This document shows, piece after piece, positions 13,859 to 22,114 of a stretch of DNA of 26,102 bases (position 1 is its first letter; the number at the start of each line of letters is the position of its first letter). Below the pieces are notes generated by a model. The model did no database searches. It worked only from the letters and a program-made list of their open reading frames with translations, and was not told where the DNA came from. The translations under genes and the position numbers were made by a program. The stretch comes from an uncultured Anaerovibrio sp. (GTDB lineage: Bacteria > Bacillota > Negativicutes > Selenomonadales > Selenomonadaceae), in assembly GCA_934203205.1 (NCBI GenBank), contig CAKPYV010000029.1, positions 1 through 26,102 on the forward strand, read 5' to 3'.

Positions 13859-14752
13859 ATGAAATACTGTATTTCTATCTTCTCAGGAGTAATGTTATTG
13901 CTGACAATCATGTGCAATACTCTCATGTATAGCACAGCTCAGGCAGCAGAGCTGCAGTGGTATTGGATTTCCTCAGATAACAATTACAGCAAGTTCTATG
14001 ATCCGGCTCAGGTGCGAGTACAGGAGGCCTTTGGGGGCATTGCTACCCGCATAACGGCTGTAACCAAAACAGGCTACAGTTACGGTGGTGCTAAGGAAAC
14101 CCTGGATAACTATGGCATTAAGGATATTCGCCCCAATGATTTGGCCTATAGTCTGGCCCACATTCAGATTGTGCCACAGACGAGAATGTTGGCTTATGTG
14201 GATGAAACCTTTTATGACAAAAACGGCAAGCAGTTGTGGACCAAGCAGTATCAGCCCCTGAAGTATAAGGAAATGAATTCCCAGGAATTTGATGAGGATT
14301 TCTATGCTTTCATTGTGGATGCAGTTTTTGGTCAAGGAGAGGTAGAGAGACGCAGTGCTTCGGATAGGTGGCTGCTGCTGTGGCAGGAGGCTTTAGCTGA
14401 CGGAGGTTCTGTAGTTTGTATGGCAGATACCACCACTATGCGGGTGAACGGAGAGAATATTATTTTTTGGGAGTGGCAGGAGTACAAAAATGCCACTGGA
14501 GGTGTTACCCAGATAAGGTTTATGAAAAAAGCTGTCAACCTTTCTCAGTACACTGGCAAAATTATTCGTTATCAGCATTGGAACGGCCGTGAGGGCTGGA
14601 AGGACTACACTGAAGCTGAAACAGATGGTGCCTATCATGCCATTGAAAGGGGAAGCACAGAGGAAAAGGAGCTGTTACAGCTTTCCAGCTATGACAGAAC
14701 CCATAGCAAATGGGTACATCGCTATAGCCTGTCTGACCATGAAGCAATCTAA
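13859..14752 (+). CDS. Secreted protein, unknown function (297 aa)
   Basis: The ATG at 13859 is chosen over an in-frame start 39 bases upstream, because it gives a clean signal peptide (MKYCISIFSGVMLLLTIMCN, cleavage likely after STAQA, about residue 28) and has AAGAGGG 7 nt upstream. The mature part appears to hold two related beta-rich halves. Each opens with a Trp-rich strand and a tyrosine/Asp-rich turn (WYWISSDNNYSKFYDPAQVRV near 32-52, and IIFWEWQEYKNATGGVTQIRF in the second half). Exported proteins of this look are common in Negativicutes, but I know no function. No lipobox is present at the likely cleavage site. Confidence 0.78.
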   Translation: MKYCISIFSGVMLLLTIMCNTLMYSTAQAAELQWYWISSDNNYSKFYDPAQVRVQEAFGGIATRITAVTKTGYSYGGAKETLDNYGIKDIRPNDLAYSLAHIQIVPQTRMLAYVDETFYDKNGKQLWTKQYQPLKYKEMNSQEFDEDFYAFIVDAVFGQGEVERRSASDRWLLLWQEALADGGSVVCMADTTTMRVNGENIIFWEWQEYKNATGGVTQIRFMKKAVNLSQYTGKIIRYQHWNGREGWKDYTEAETDGAYHAIERGSTEEKELLQLSSYDRTHSKWVHRYSLSDHEAI

Positions 14753-14846
14753 CGTCTAGGGCTAGCAAAACATATTCGATAAAATAGCTGCTTTTGGCAA
14801 AATGAAAAAGCAGTAAGTACAAAAAGATATAGGGAGCTAATTATAT

Positions 14847-15788
14847 ATGCCAATAAAGATACCAAATGATTTACCTGCTGCGGCAATACTGGAAAAGGAA
14901 AATATTTTTATCATGGATGCGGATCGAGCCTATGGGCAGAATATCCGTCCCTTGAAGTTGTTAATTCTGAATTTGATGCCAGTGAAGCAGGTAACAGAAA
15001 CCCAGCTCTTGCGGCTTTTGGGCAATACCCCGCTGCAGGTTGAGGTGGATTTTATTTATACAGAATCCTATACCCCAACTCATACATCCCAGGATTATCT
15101 CACAGAGTTTTATGGCACCTTTGCTGAGGTACGTCATAAGAACTATGATGGATTTATCATTACCGGTGCACCAGTGGAGCAGATGCCCTTTGAGGATGTA
15201 GCCTATTGGGATGAGGTAGCAGAGATTATGGAATGGAGTAAGACTCATGTATATTCCACCTTCCATATTTGCTGGGGAGCCCAGGCAGGTCTTTATTATC
15301 ATTATGGTATTCCGAAATATGATGTAGCTCCCAAAATTTTTGGTGTATATAAGCATCATCTTTGTGTAGAGAATGAGCCTCTTTTCCGAGGCTTTGATGA
15401 TGAATTTTATGTGCCTCACTCTCGTCATACAGAAATTCGCAAGGAAGATGTTAAAAAGGTAGACCAGTTGACCATATTGGCTGAGTCTGATGATGAAGCA
15501 GGGGTATATGCTATTGCCAATTTGGAGGAGAGGCAATTTTTCATTACAGGACATGCAGAATACGATCCTCTCTCTTTGAAGGGGGAATACGATCGGGATA
15601 TGGCTGCTGGTATGTCCAATGTAGATGTACCCAAAAATTATTATCCTGATGATGATCCAACAAAGCTGCCAGTGGTAAGATGGCGTTCTGTAGCCAATTT
15701 GCTTTTTGCCAATTGGTTGAATTACTATGTATATCAGGAGACTCCATACGAATTAGACAGCCTGAGTCGATATCAGGATAATATTTGA
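14847..15788 (+). CDS. metA: Homoserine O-acyltransferase MetA, predicted acetyl-CoA specific
   Basis: 313 aa, the normal MetA length. It acylates L-homoserine in the first committed step of methionine synthesis. The catalytic Cys142 is in HICWGAQAG. The catalytic His236 and Glu238 are in TGHAEYD (one residue later than in E. coli). Lys47 is in LNLMPVK. Residue 111 is Glu (GAPVEQMP), the position known to set acyl-CoA choice: Glu favours acetyl-CoA and Gly favours succinyl-CoA. The product is therefore likely O-acetylhomoserine despite the common succinyltransferase label. AGGGAG lies about 11 nt before the ATG. The 94-bp upstream gap is too short and shows no SAM riboswitch or T-box. Confidence 0.95.
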   Translation: MPIKIPNDLPAAAILEKENIFIMDADRAYGQNIRPLKLLILNLMPVKQVTETQLLRLLGNTPLQVEVDFIYTESYTPTHTSQDYLTEFYGTFAEVRHKNYDGFIITGAPVEQMPFEDVAYWDEVAEIMEWSKTHVYSTFHICWGAQAGLYYHYGIPKYDVAPKIFGVYKHHLCVENEPLFRGFDDEFYVPHSRHTEIRKEDVKKVDQLTILAESDDEAGVYAIANLEERQFFITGHAEYDPLSLKGEYDRDMAAGMSNVDVPKNYYPDDDPTKLPVVRWRSVANLLFANWLNYYVYQETPYELDSLSRYQDNI

Positions 15789-15806
15789 GGAACAAGGTGA
15801 ATTTCT

Positions 15807-16424
15807 ATGAATTATAAGGGGTTGGCAGTAGTAGGGGCTGCTATACTATGTTTTTCTTTCTCTCATGCTTCGGTGGAGGCGGCACCAGAGGTACCGGAGA
15901 ATATTTTTCGCTGGGTACAATCCTCAGCTAGAACCAATTATTATTTTAACAGACAGCAGATTTGTTTTGATGTCCATGAGGATGGCACTATAGATACTGA
16001 TACATTGATTGTACCGGTGTTGAAAACCTTTGACGATGTTATGATTAATGATGTAGTGTCCAAACGTCGTTGGAACGGCAAAAATCTCCAGGGGTTTGAC
16101 GATTTCGTAGGTGTATCAGAATATTTAACAATTAATCTGCCAGAAAAAAAGGTATCTGTCAATGAGGTTAATTATTTGGATTCCACTTGGACTACTCTGG
16201 CTGTAGAGCGTTCAGAGGCAGAGATAAGTCTGGGGGATCTTTCAGAAAAAAGTTTGGACGCTAGATTTTATGACCGGATTATAGACTTTGCCTTGCGGAA
16301 CCAGCTAGTGCTGGCGGATCGAACCCAAGGGGATTTGGAGGCTCCTGTCAGGGAAAAGCTGGCAGATGCTCAGGAAGCATATAGGGCTGACAACAGGCCG
16401 GATAGACCTTCGGATAATGAATAG
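15807..16424 (+). CDS. Secreted protein, unknown function (205 aa)
   Basis: An N-terminal signal peptide (MNYKGLAVVGAAILCFSFSH, cleavage after SVEAA, about residue 26) is followed by a beta-rich domain (about 30-140) and a charged helical tail (about 150-205, ending in RADNRPDRPSDNE). AAGGTG lies 8 nt before the ATG. It lies 18 nt after metA and 12 nt before the DUF2225 gene, so it is probably in the same operon. Not recognised; periplasmic or cell-surface location is inferred. Confidence 0.75.
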   Translation: MNYKGLAVVGAAILCFSFSHASVEAAPEVPENIFRWVQSSARTNYYFNRQQICFDVHEDGTIDTDTLIVPVLKTFDDVMINDVVSKRRWNGKNLQGFDDFVGVSEYLTINLPEKKVSVNEVNYLDSTWTTLAVERSEAEISLGDLSEKSLDARFYDRIIDFALRNQLVLADRTQGDLEAPVREKLADAQEAYRADNRPDRPSDNE

Positions 16425-16436
16425 AAAGGCTGAAAT

Positions 16437-17219
16437 ATGTCATCAGAATTTACGTTTGTCGTAGACAAAACCTGCCCAGTTTGTGGCAAAAGTGTAAAGG
16501 TAGTTAAGGTAAAATCTCGTTTGGCAGCTATCGGGGTAGATAATGACTATTGCTGTCATTATCGGGATTTTAATCCCTATTTGTATCATATCTGGGTATG
16601 TGATGGCTGCGGCTTTGCGGCAGACGAAAAAGTTTTTCTCACAGCCCTGTCTCCTGCTAGGCGGGAGCTGATTGGTAACGCTCTTATAGAGCACCATGTG
16701 CATTTTGAATTTAATGAGGAACGCAGTGTACCAGATGGTATAGCTTCCTTGAAGCTGGCTATCTTTTGCGCCGAAGTCTTGAAGGCTCCTTTGGCTCGTC
16801 AAGCAGGACTGGCCATGCGCCTGGCTTGGGTTTATCGCATAGATGGCCAGACGGAAAAGGAAAGAGAAGCTTCAGAGCAGGCTTTGAACCTTTATATACG
16901 CTCTTTGGAAACGGAGCATTACCCTATTGAGAATCTGACTGATACCATGGTCACGTATTTGATAGGGGCCCTTTATGCAGAATTGGGAGACCGAAAAAAA
17001 GCGGTGCTTTATCTCAGCAATATTGTGGGAGATAAAAACAATCCAATTACGGATGCCAAGCTGGCCAAGGATGCTAGAAGGCTTTGGCAGGCAGTACGAG
17101 AGCAGAATCAGGAGGAATCAGCTCAGGAAAATGCCTCTCAGGAGCAAGTTCATCATACTGTGGTAAAAAAGGCAGCGGTTAAGCCCAAGAAAAAATCTGG
17201 TTTAAGTCGTTGGTTTTAG
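16437..17219 (+). CDS. DUF2225-family protein with zinc-ribbon-like N-terminus
   Basis: 260 aa. Two CxxC pairs, CPVC (13-16) and CDGC (55-58), with Cys39-Cys40 between, suggest metal binding. HIWVCDGCGFAA is typical of DUF2225. Residues about 70-220 are helical and TPR-like, with LAMRLAWVYRIDGQTEKEREASEQALNLY and LIGALYAELGDRKKAVLYLSN. The C-terminal tail is Gln/Glu-rich then Lys-rich, ending KKKSGLSRWF. The function of the family is unknown. GAAAGGCTG precedes the ATG. Confidence 0.82.
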   Translation: MSSEFTFVVDKTCPVCGKSVKVVKVKSRLAAIGVDNDYCCHYRDFNPYLYHIWVCDGCGFAADEKVFLTALSPARRELIGNALIEHHVHFEFNEERSVPDGIASLKLAIFCAEVLKAPLARQAGLAMRLAWVYRIDGQTEKEREASEQALNLYIRSLETEHYPIENLTDTMVTYLIGALYAELGDRKKAVLYLSNIVGDKNNPITDAKLAKDARRLWQAVREQNQEESAQENASQEQVHHTVVKKAAVKPKKKSGLSRWF

Positions 17220-17243
17220 TGAAAATAAGGGAAGGTGACCTTT

Positions 17244-17933
17244 ATGGATATGCCGGCTATTGTGTCAGAGTATTTTCCTGGCATAAATATGCAGCAGGTA
17301 AATGAAGCTGTGGAAAAATATCAACCTGCCTGGCAGATAATTAGTCATACCTGGGGACATGAAACCTTGCAGGAAATCCTCCAGGGACAGGTATCTGTGC
17401 CAGATGAAGTGATTAATCAAGCCATTGCCGAAAATCTAGGCCAGGATGGTCCAGTGCAGTCTGTGAAATTGAAATCCAAGGCCAATGGACGTCTGGAGAT
17501 ATTGGCGAAAACTAAAAAAGCAGGACGGATAGAGTTCTCTGGTACTATTGAGGATTTTGTCCATAATAGTCAGGATTCCCATGTAACCTATAAGGTAAAG
17601 GAGCGGGCTCTCAAGGATCATGGATTGGCTTCCTGGTTCTTTTCTCGTATGTCTCTTTCCATGGCTCAGAGGATTTTCGGTAAGATAGATTTGGGAGAAA
17701 GTCTGCCTACAAATATTCATGGCAATACCATTACTGTGGATTGTAAAAGTGCTTTGGATCAGTCGGAGCTGGCCAAGGCAACTATCAAGGAGCACAGGGT
17801 ATTGGATATGGTGGAAATCAAAGGTGCCGTACCTCATGATGGGTATATAACCTTTACAACCAGCTTGAATATACCAGAGGATATTCAGCGGGATGTGCTG
17901 GATATGATTCTTAGACGGGGCTTAGTAGATTAA
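17244..17933 (+). CDS. Hypothetical protein, 229 aa
   Basis: The ATG at 17244 is chosen over GTG at 17235, which lies within the Shine-Dalgarno site (GGAAGG, 8 nt before the ATG). No signal peptide or membrane segment. The N-terminal 70 residues are helical (VNEAVEKYQPAWQIISHTWG). The rest alternates strands and helices and ends in DVLDMILRRGLVD. It sits 24 nt after the DUF2225 gene and 25 nt before the DUF4127 gene, so it is probably part of that operon. I do not recognise it. Confidence 0.72.
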   Translation: MDMPAIVSEYFPGINMQQVNEAVEKYQPAWQIISHTWGHETLQEILQGQVSVPDEVINQAIAENLGQDGPVQSVKLKSKANGRLEILAKTKKAGRIEFSGTIEDFVHNSQDSHVTYKVKERALKDHGLASWFFSRMSLSMAQRIFGKIDLGESLPTNIHGNTITVDCKSALDQSELAKATIKEHRVLDMVEIKGAVPHDGYITFTTSLNIPEDIQRDVLDMILRRGLVD

Positions 17934-17958
17934 GGAAAAAGCAAGGAGGTGGCTACTG

Positions 17959-19611
17959 GTGCAGGTAAAATTTATTAGGAGTTTGTTGGCAGTGTCATTG
18001 TGTTTTTCTCTGCTGTTAACTTTGCTGGCAGGGACAGCAATGGCCAAGAAAAAGGAGCAGTCTCAGGAAAAGGGAAAAATTGTTTTTATTCCTCACGATA
18101 ATCGGCCTATATCTGATGCGGAAACAGCAGATACCATTCGCCAGCTAGGCTATGAGGTGATTGTGCCTCCAGATGAGCTATTGGGCAGCAACAGTAATCT
18201 GGGAGATTCTGATAAGTTGTGGCAATGGCTGGAGGATAATACCACATTGCCACATAAGCCGGATAAAAAGCCTCCCTATAAGCCGTTGCCGGGTATCAAG
18301 GCGGTAGTTATGTCTGGGGATGCCATGATTTATGGCAGTCTGGTAGGCTCTCGCAAGCATCATATTCCTCAGAAGGATTTGATGTCCAGAGTAGATAGGT
18401 TCAAGGCATTTAAGCAGGAGCATCCCAAGGTGCCTGTTTATGTGTTTTCCTCCATTATGAGAACACCTCGTACAGGAGAAGCCTCCGGTAGTGAGGAGCC
18501 TAGCTATTATTTTAGCTATGGTACGGATATTTTCCGTTATACATCTCTGCTGGATAAGCAGGAAATAGAGCCTTTAACAAAGCGGGAGCAAAAAGAACTG
18601 AATTTTCTGACAGAACTGATTCCCCAGGAGGCCATTAGTGATTGGATGAGCCGTCGCAAAAAGAATTTGGCGGTAAATAAGGCCATGATTGATTTGGCTA
18701 GAGAAGGGAGCTTTTCTTATTTCTGTTTGGGAAGGGATGATAATGCTCCTTATTCCCAGACTCATAGGGAAAGCCGCTGGCTGAATGAATATGCTGAGGG
18801 GCTGGGGAAAACCAGATTTAATAATATGGCAGGTATTGATGAATTTGGTATGCTGCTGCTTACTAGAGCTGTTAATGATTTGGAAAAGAAAATGCCTTTT
18901 GTCTATGTTCGCTATAATATGGGACAGGGGCCTACGGTAGTGCCTTCCTATTCTGATGAAGCTATCGACAAAACCATTCGCTCCCATGTGATTATGGCTG
19001 GGGGTATGTATGTAACCAGCCCGGCTAGAGCTGATTTGGTGCTGTTGGTAAATACCAATCCTAATGGCACTACCTATGAGGCTAATGATATAGACAATAC
19101 CGAAAAGACGGATTTCTCTGATAGGTATTTTGTCAATATGGTATCGGAGGAGTTGTCCAGTGGCAGGCCTGTGGCTATTGCGGATATTGCTTATGCCAAC
19201 GGTGCGGATAATGCTCTGATGGGGCTGCTTAGGGATAGGAATTTCTTGTTTAGAATACAGGCTTACTCTGGTTGGAATACTCCTACCAATAGCACAGGTT
19301 TTGTGTTGGGACAGGGTATGCTGGCTTCCCGCATGAATGAAAAGAGTCGTCAGGGACTTTTGCTGACCAGATATTTGGATGACTGGGGCTATCAGGCCAA
19401 TGTACGGCAGAATTTGGCTAATGCCTTGGGAAATTTCCCAGGTAAGGGTAATGGTGGGGCTTTGAATGAAAAGCGCCCTGCAGTGGAAAGCTCTGCTACC
19501 TTGCGTTTGCAGACTTTTGCACAGTATAATATTCCAGCTCTTTGGGACTTCAAGCATATCAAGGTAACAATGCCTTGGAATAGGTTGTTTGAGTGCTATC
19601 CAAGAATATAA
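17959..19611 (+). CDS. Exported DUF4127-family protein
   Basis: 550 aa. GTG start with a near-perfect AAGGAGGT 8 nt upstream. A signal peptide (about 1-29, LLAVSLCFSLLLTLLAGTAMA) is followed by the DUF4127 region. IVFIPHDNRPISDAETADTI (41-60), GDAMIYGSLVGSRKH, FCLGRDDNAPYS and RADLVLLVNTNPNGTT are characteristic family blocks. The Asp/Asn/Arg-rich conserved motifs suggest an enzyme, but no activity is established. It is the last gene of the block and is closed by the terminator at 19616-19656. Confidence 0.85.
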   Translation: MQVKFIRSLLAVSLCFSLLLTLLAGTAMAKKKEQSQEKGKIVFIPHDNRPISDAETADTIRQLGYEVIVPPDELLGSNSNLGDSDKLWQWLEDNTTLPHKPDKKPPYKPLPGIKAVVMSGDAMIYGSLVGSRKHHIPQKDLMSRVDRFKAFKQEHPKVPVYVFSSIMRTPRTGEASGSEEPSYYFSYGTDIFRYTSLLDKQEIEPLTKREQKELNFLTELIPQEAISDWMSRRKKNLAVNKAMIDLAREGSFSYFCLGRDDNAPYSQTHRESRWLNEYAEGLGKTRFNNMAGIDEFGMLLLTRAVNDLEKKMPFVYVRYNMGQGPTVVPSYSDEAIDKTIRSHVIMAGGMYVTSPARADLVLLVNTNPNGTTYEANDIDNTEKTDFSDRYFVNMVSEELSSGRPVAIADIAYANGADNALMGLLRDRNFLFRIQAYSGWNTPTNSTGFVLGQGMLASRMNEKSRQGLLLTRYLDDWGYQANVRQNLANALGNFPGKGNGGALNEKRPAVESSATLRLQTFAQYNIPALWDFKHIKVTMPWNRLFECYPRI

Positions 19612-19615
19612 TCAA

Positions 19616-19656
19616 AAACATCCTTGTTGGTATTTTGCCAGCAAGGATGTTTTTTT
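19616..19656 (+). terminator. Intrinsic terminator after the DUF4127 gene
   Basis: AAACATCCTTG-TTGG pairs with CCAG-CAAGGATGTTT (19638-19652) around a 7-nt loop, followed by a T run. The left inverted repeat of copy C begins three bases later. Confidence 0.85.
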
Positions 19657-19719
19657 CTAAATTCTGATTTGTCGAGTAAAAGACTTATTTGCATAATGAC
19701 ATACATATACTCTTTACTG

Positions 19720-19887
19720 AGGCATGGCATATACCCTTACAGGCACGCTCGCGCTATATTGATGTGCCTCACGCTGCTAAACTCATTTAATCGCATGAAA
19801 AGCTTCACGATGTTCATCTTTTCATGGCTTAAATTCGTTAAGAAGCGAGGCACATCGATATACCTGTTAAGGGTATATGTCATGCCT
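19720..19887 (+). repeat. 168-nt long imperfect hairpin module (copy C)
   Basis: The outer arms AGGCATGGCATATACCCTT and its near complement ending at 19887 pair. GATGTGCCTC pairs with GAGGCACATC, and CATGAAAAG with CTTTTCATG near the tip. The left arm carries an extra 11-nt bulge. The copy at 25239-25406 has the same length and differs at only two positions. Confidence 0.8.
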
Positions 19888-19994
19888 TCTATTTTGTGTA
19901 TTCATTGCACCTTCCTGCTTTGGCACAATTTGGAACGACCTATTTTCTACGAGGATAGCAGAATTATGGGGATTGACAATATCGATAAGCCTTG

Positions 19995-20207
19995 ATGATT
20001 CGGCAACAGCCGGAGGGGCATGACACTTTTGCGTCGGGAGACTCCTGCTTTTGCGCAGCAAAAGTGGCCCCGGTGGCACTCTCTATCATTACGGCCTCTG
20101 TGAAATGGCTCAGCGACAAGCGGTATCTGTGCGTTAGAATAAATCATCAGATAGGGCCATTAAGTCGGACAGAGCAAAAGTCGTTATGACCGCAGGCTGT
20201 ATTTCGA
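19995..20207 (+). repeat. 213-nt right module with conserved 64-codon frame (copy C)
   Basis: An ATG-to-TGA frame runs from 19995 to 20189, encoding a peptide with EGHDTFASGDSCFCAAKV and ending in GPLSRTEQKSL. The same frame occurs in copy D without indels. An internal stem pairs CACTTTTGC with GCAAAAGTG. There is no Shine-Dalgarno site at the ATG, so translation is doubtful. Confidence 0.7.
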
Positions 20208-20386
20208 TAAACCTTTACATATCGAATTATATTTACAACTCTAGGGAGAGATATACGACTCGATAAATCAAAATTTTCTCATAAAACTTCTTCGTAATAC
20301 AGGACATGAAATGATATAATAATCTTGTGTTACATATAACGGTTTAGCCTAACAGTATATAATTGGTTTAAAAGGGAGAGAATTTT

Positions 20387-21757
20387 ATGAAAAAACTTAC
20401 CTTGTTAACGGTCTGTATGGCTTTGGTGCTTTCCATATGTTCCGGTCATGGAATAGCTGCCTCAAAAAATACAGTCCCAGAAGAATTGAAACAGAATCTG
20501 GAAGATGCCTATATCTATGCCTTTCCTTTGGTGTTAATGGATGCCACTGAGACTTCCGCCACCAACACGGAAACAGCTGTTGCTGGCAAGGCTCCCGTCA
20601 ATCAATTTATACATGCAAGGGAATTGGTAGATGCCAAATTCAAAAATGTAGTTACTCCTAATGTAGATACCATATATTCTCAGGTCTGGTATGACCTAAG
20701 CAGTGAGCCTATGATTTATGAATTGCCTGAGACAGACCGCTTTTGTAAGGTACAGGTATTGGATGCCTGGACCAATACAGCAGCTGTTTTGGATAAAGCA
20801 GGAACCTACGCCATCACCAAGGCTGATTGGCAGGGGGATTTGCCCAAGGGAGTTACCCGTGTAGATGTACCAACCTCAATGGCTTGGTCAATTACTAGGA
20901 CACTGCTTTCTGGACAGGAAGATTTGCCCAATGTTCATGCTATTCAGAAGCAAATGAAGCTGATGCCTTTGTCTGCCTATATGTCTGCCGACAACTATCA
21001 GCCAGCTAAGGGAAGCTATAATGAGGCCAATAATTATGTACCCATTAACAAGGTGCTTTCCATGAGCCCTGCTGAGTTTTTCAATAAGGCCAATGAACTG
21101 ATGGAAAATAATCCCCCTGCTGCTGAAGATAAAGAAATCATAGCCAAGATTGCCAAGATTAATGTTGGCCCAGGTCAAAAATTTTCTAGTAATATTCTAG
21201 GTAAGAATCCTCAAACCCAGTGGAATAATATGCTGCAGCAGATTCGGCCTAAGCTGAATGAGGAGGCTAGTAAGTATTTTCAAAAACTAGGCCAGTGGGA
21301 TTATTATGGTGCTCCTATTGGAGATTTTGGTCAGGAATATAACTATCGGGCTTTGGTGGCTATTGCAGGCTTAGGTGCCAACACTGTAGATGTAGCCATT
21401 TATCCCAAAACTGAAGTGGATAATCAGGGCAATTTCTTAACAGGGGAACACAGTTATATTTTACATTTTGACAGTTTTCCACCTGTGCTGGAGGGAGGTT
21501 TTTGGTCAATAACAGCCTACGGTGAGGATGATTTCCTCATAGATAATCCTCTCAATAGTTATTGCATCAATGATCGTTCTGACCTAAAGGCCAATGCGGA
21601 TGGTACTGTGGATATTGTTCTGGCACAGCAGGCTCCCGAGAATATTACCAACTGGCTGCCAGTTAGCAAAGGAAGATTCCATTTGTTTATGCGGATTTAT
21701 ACTCCGGATATGCAGGCACTTTCTAAATGGATTGCGCCTACAATTATTTTGAAATAA
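20387..21757 (+). CDS. Exported DUF1254/DUF1214-domain protein
   Basis: 456 aa. The signal peptide is MKKLTLLTVCMALVLSICSG, cleaved near residue 25. The DUF1254 part (about 35-170) includes AYIYAFPLVLMDATE, NVVTPNVDTIYSQVWYDLS and FCKVQVLDAWTN. The DUF1214 part (about 340-450) includes YILHFDSFPPVLEGGFWSITAYGEDDFLIDN and the C-terminal LPVSKGRFHLFMRIYTP. The two domains commonly occur together in exported proteins of unknown function. AGGGAGAG precedes the ATG. A TATAAT lies about 75 bases upstream, just past the repeat element. The gene is a single unit with its own terminator. Confidence 0.87.
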   Translation: MKKLTLLTVCMALVLSICSGHGIAASKNTVPEELKQNLEDAYIYAFPLVLMDATETSATNTETAVAGKAPVNQFIHARELVDAKFKNVVTPNVDTIYSQVWYDLSSEPMIYELPETDRFCKVQVLDAWTNTAAVLDKAGTYAITKADWQGDLPKGVTRVDVPTSMAWSITRTLLSGQEDLPNVHAIQKQMKLMPLSAYMSADNYQPAKGSYNEANNYVPINKVLSMSPAEFFNKANELMENNPPAAEDKEIIAKIAKINVGPGQKFSSNILGKNPQTQWNNMLQQIRPKLNEEASKYFQKLGQWDYYGAPIGDFGQEYNYRALVAIAGLGANTVDVAIYPKTEVDNQGNFLTGEHSYILHFDSFPPVLEGGFWSITAYGEDDFLIDNPLNSYCINDRSDLKANADGTVDIVLAQQAPENITNWLPVSKGRFHLFMRIYTPDMQALSKWIAPTIILK

Positions 21758-21772
21758 GCTTGGCATGATAGG

Positions 21773-21818
21773 ATACCCTTTTAGAGGAAAAATATATTTC
21801 CTCTGAAAGGGTATTTTT
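21773..21818 (+). terminator. Intrinsic terminator after the DUF1254 gene
   Basis: ATACCCTTTTAGAGGAAA pairs with TTTCCTCTGAAAGGGTAT almost perfectly around a short AT-rich loop, followed by TTTTT. Confidence 0.85.
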
Positions 21819-21836
21819 GTCCTAAAATAAGAAAAA

Positions 21837-22044
21837 TTATGCGTATTTTGCATAAAACACCTATTGAAATGCATAAAATTGCTCCTGTCTTGCAAGAAGT
21901 GACTGATGTTTTGATACAATGGATAAAATTCATTAAAAAAGTATATTTATTATAACTAAAAAGCATAAAATAATAACAATTATTATATAATTAATTAAAT
22001 TTATGCATAAACTATTGGATTTTAAATATTATTTATGATAGAAT
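21837..22044 (+). promoter_or_regulatory. AT-rich pflB control region with repeated GCATAAA sites and promoter
   Basis: GCATAAA occurs at 21850, 21871, 21963 and 22005. The last lies within a perfect 12-bp palindrome TTTATGCATAAA (22000-22011), and an inverted pair TTATGC-N7-GCATAA spans 21837-21855. Start-to-start distances of 21 and 42 bases are whole helical turns. A promoter follows: TTGGAT (22015-22020), 18 bases, TAGAAT (22039-22044). The sites look like operators for a dimeric regulator; which one is unknown. Confidence 0.5.
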
Positions 22045-22114
22045 ATTTCATAGAGAGAATTAGATTATAAATAGCCACTTTAGAGAGGGGCTAAGTGAAA
22101 AATAGGAGGATTTT

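Larger units (their letters stand above)
19659..20276 (+). mobile_element. Inverted-repeat-bounded, transposase-less element (copy C, 618 bp)
   Basis: The left end AAATTCTGATTTGTCGAGT (19659-19677) is inverted at the right end (20258-20276) with 2 of 19 mismatches. Inside are a 168-nt long hairpin (19720-19887), a short variable middle (about 19930-19994) and the right module (19995-20207). No transposase gene is present and no clear target-site duplication is visible. It fills the gap between the DUF4127 terminator and the DUF1254 gene. It resembles a MITE or composite intergenic repeat; how it moves is unknown. Confidence 0.7.

Noticed and set aside
14753..14846. SAM riboswitch or T-box upstream of metA
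   Set aside because: The gap is only 94 bases. It holds a single 8-bp hairpin (CTGCTTTT/AAAAGCAG, 14788-14813) without a T run and no conserved riboswitch core.
19867..20079. Minus-strand ORF through the right module of copy C (also in copy D)
   Set aside because: Between the copies its N-terminal part changes completely, and the substitutions favour third positions of the plus-strand frame, not of this one.
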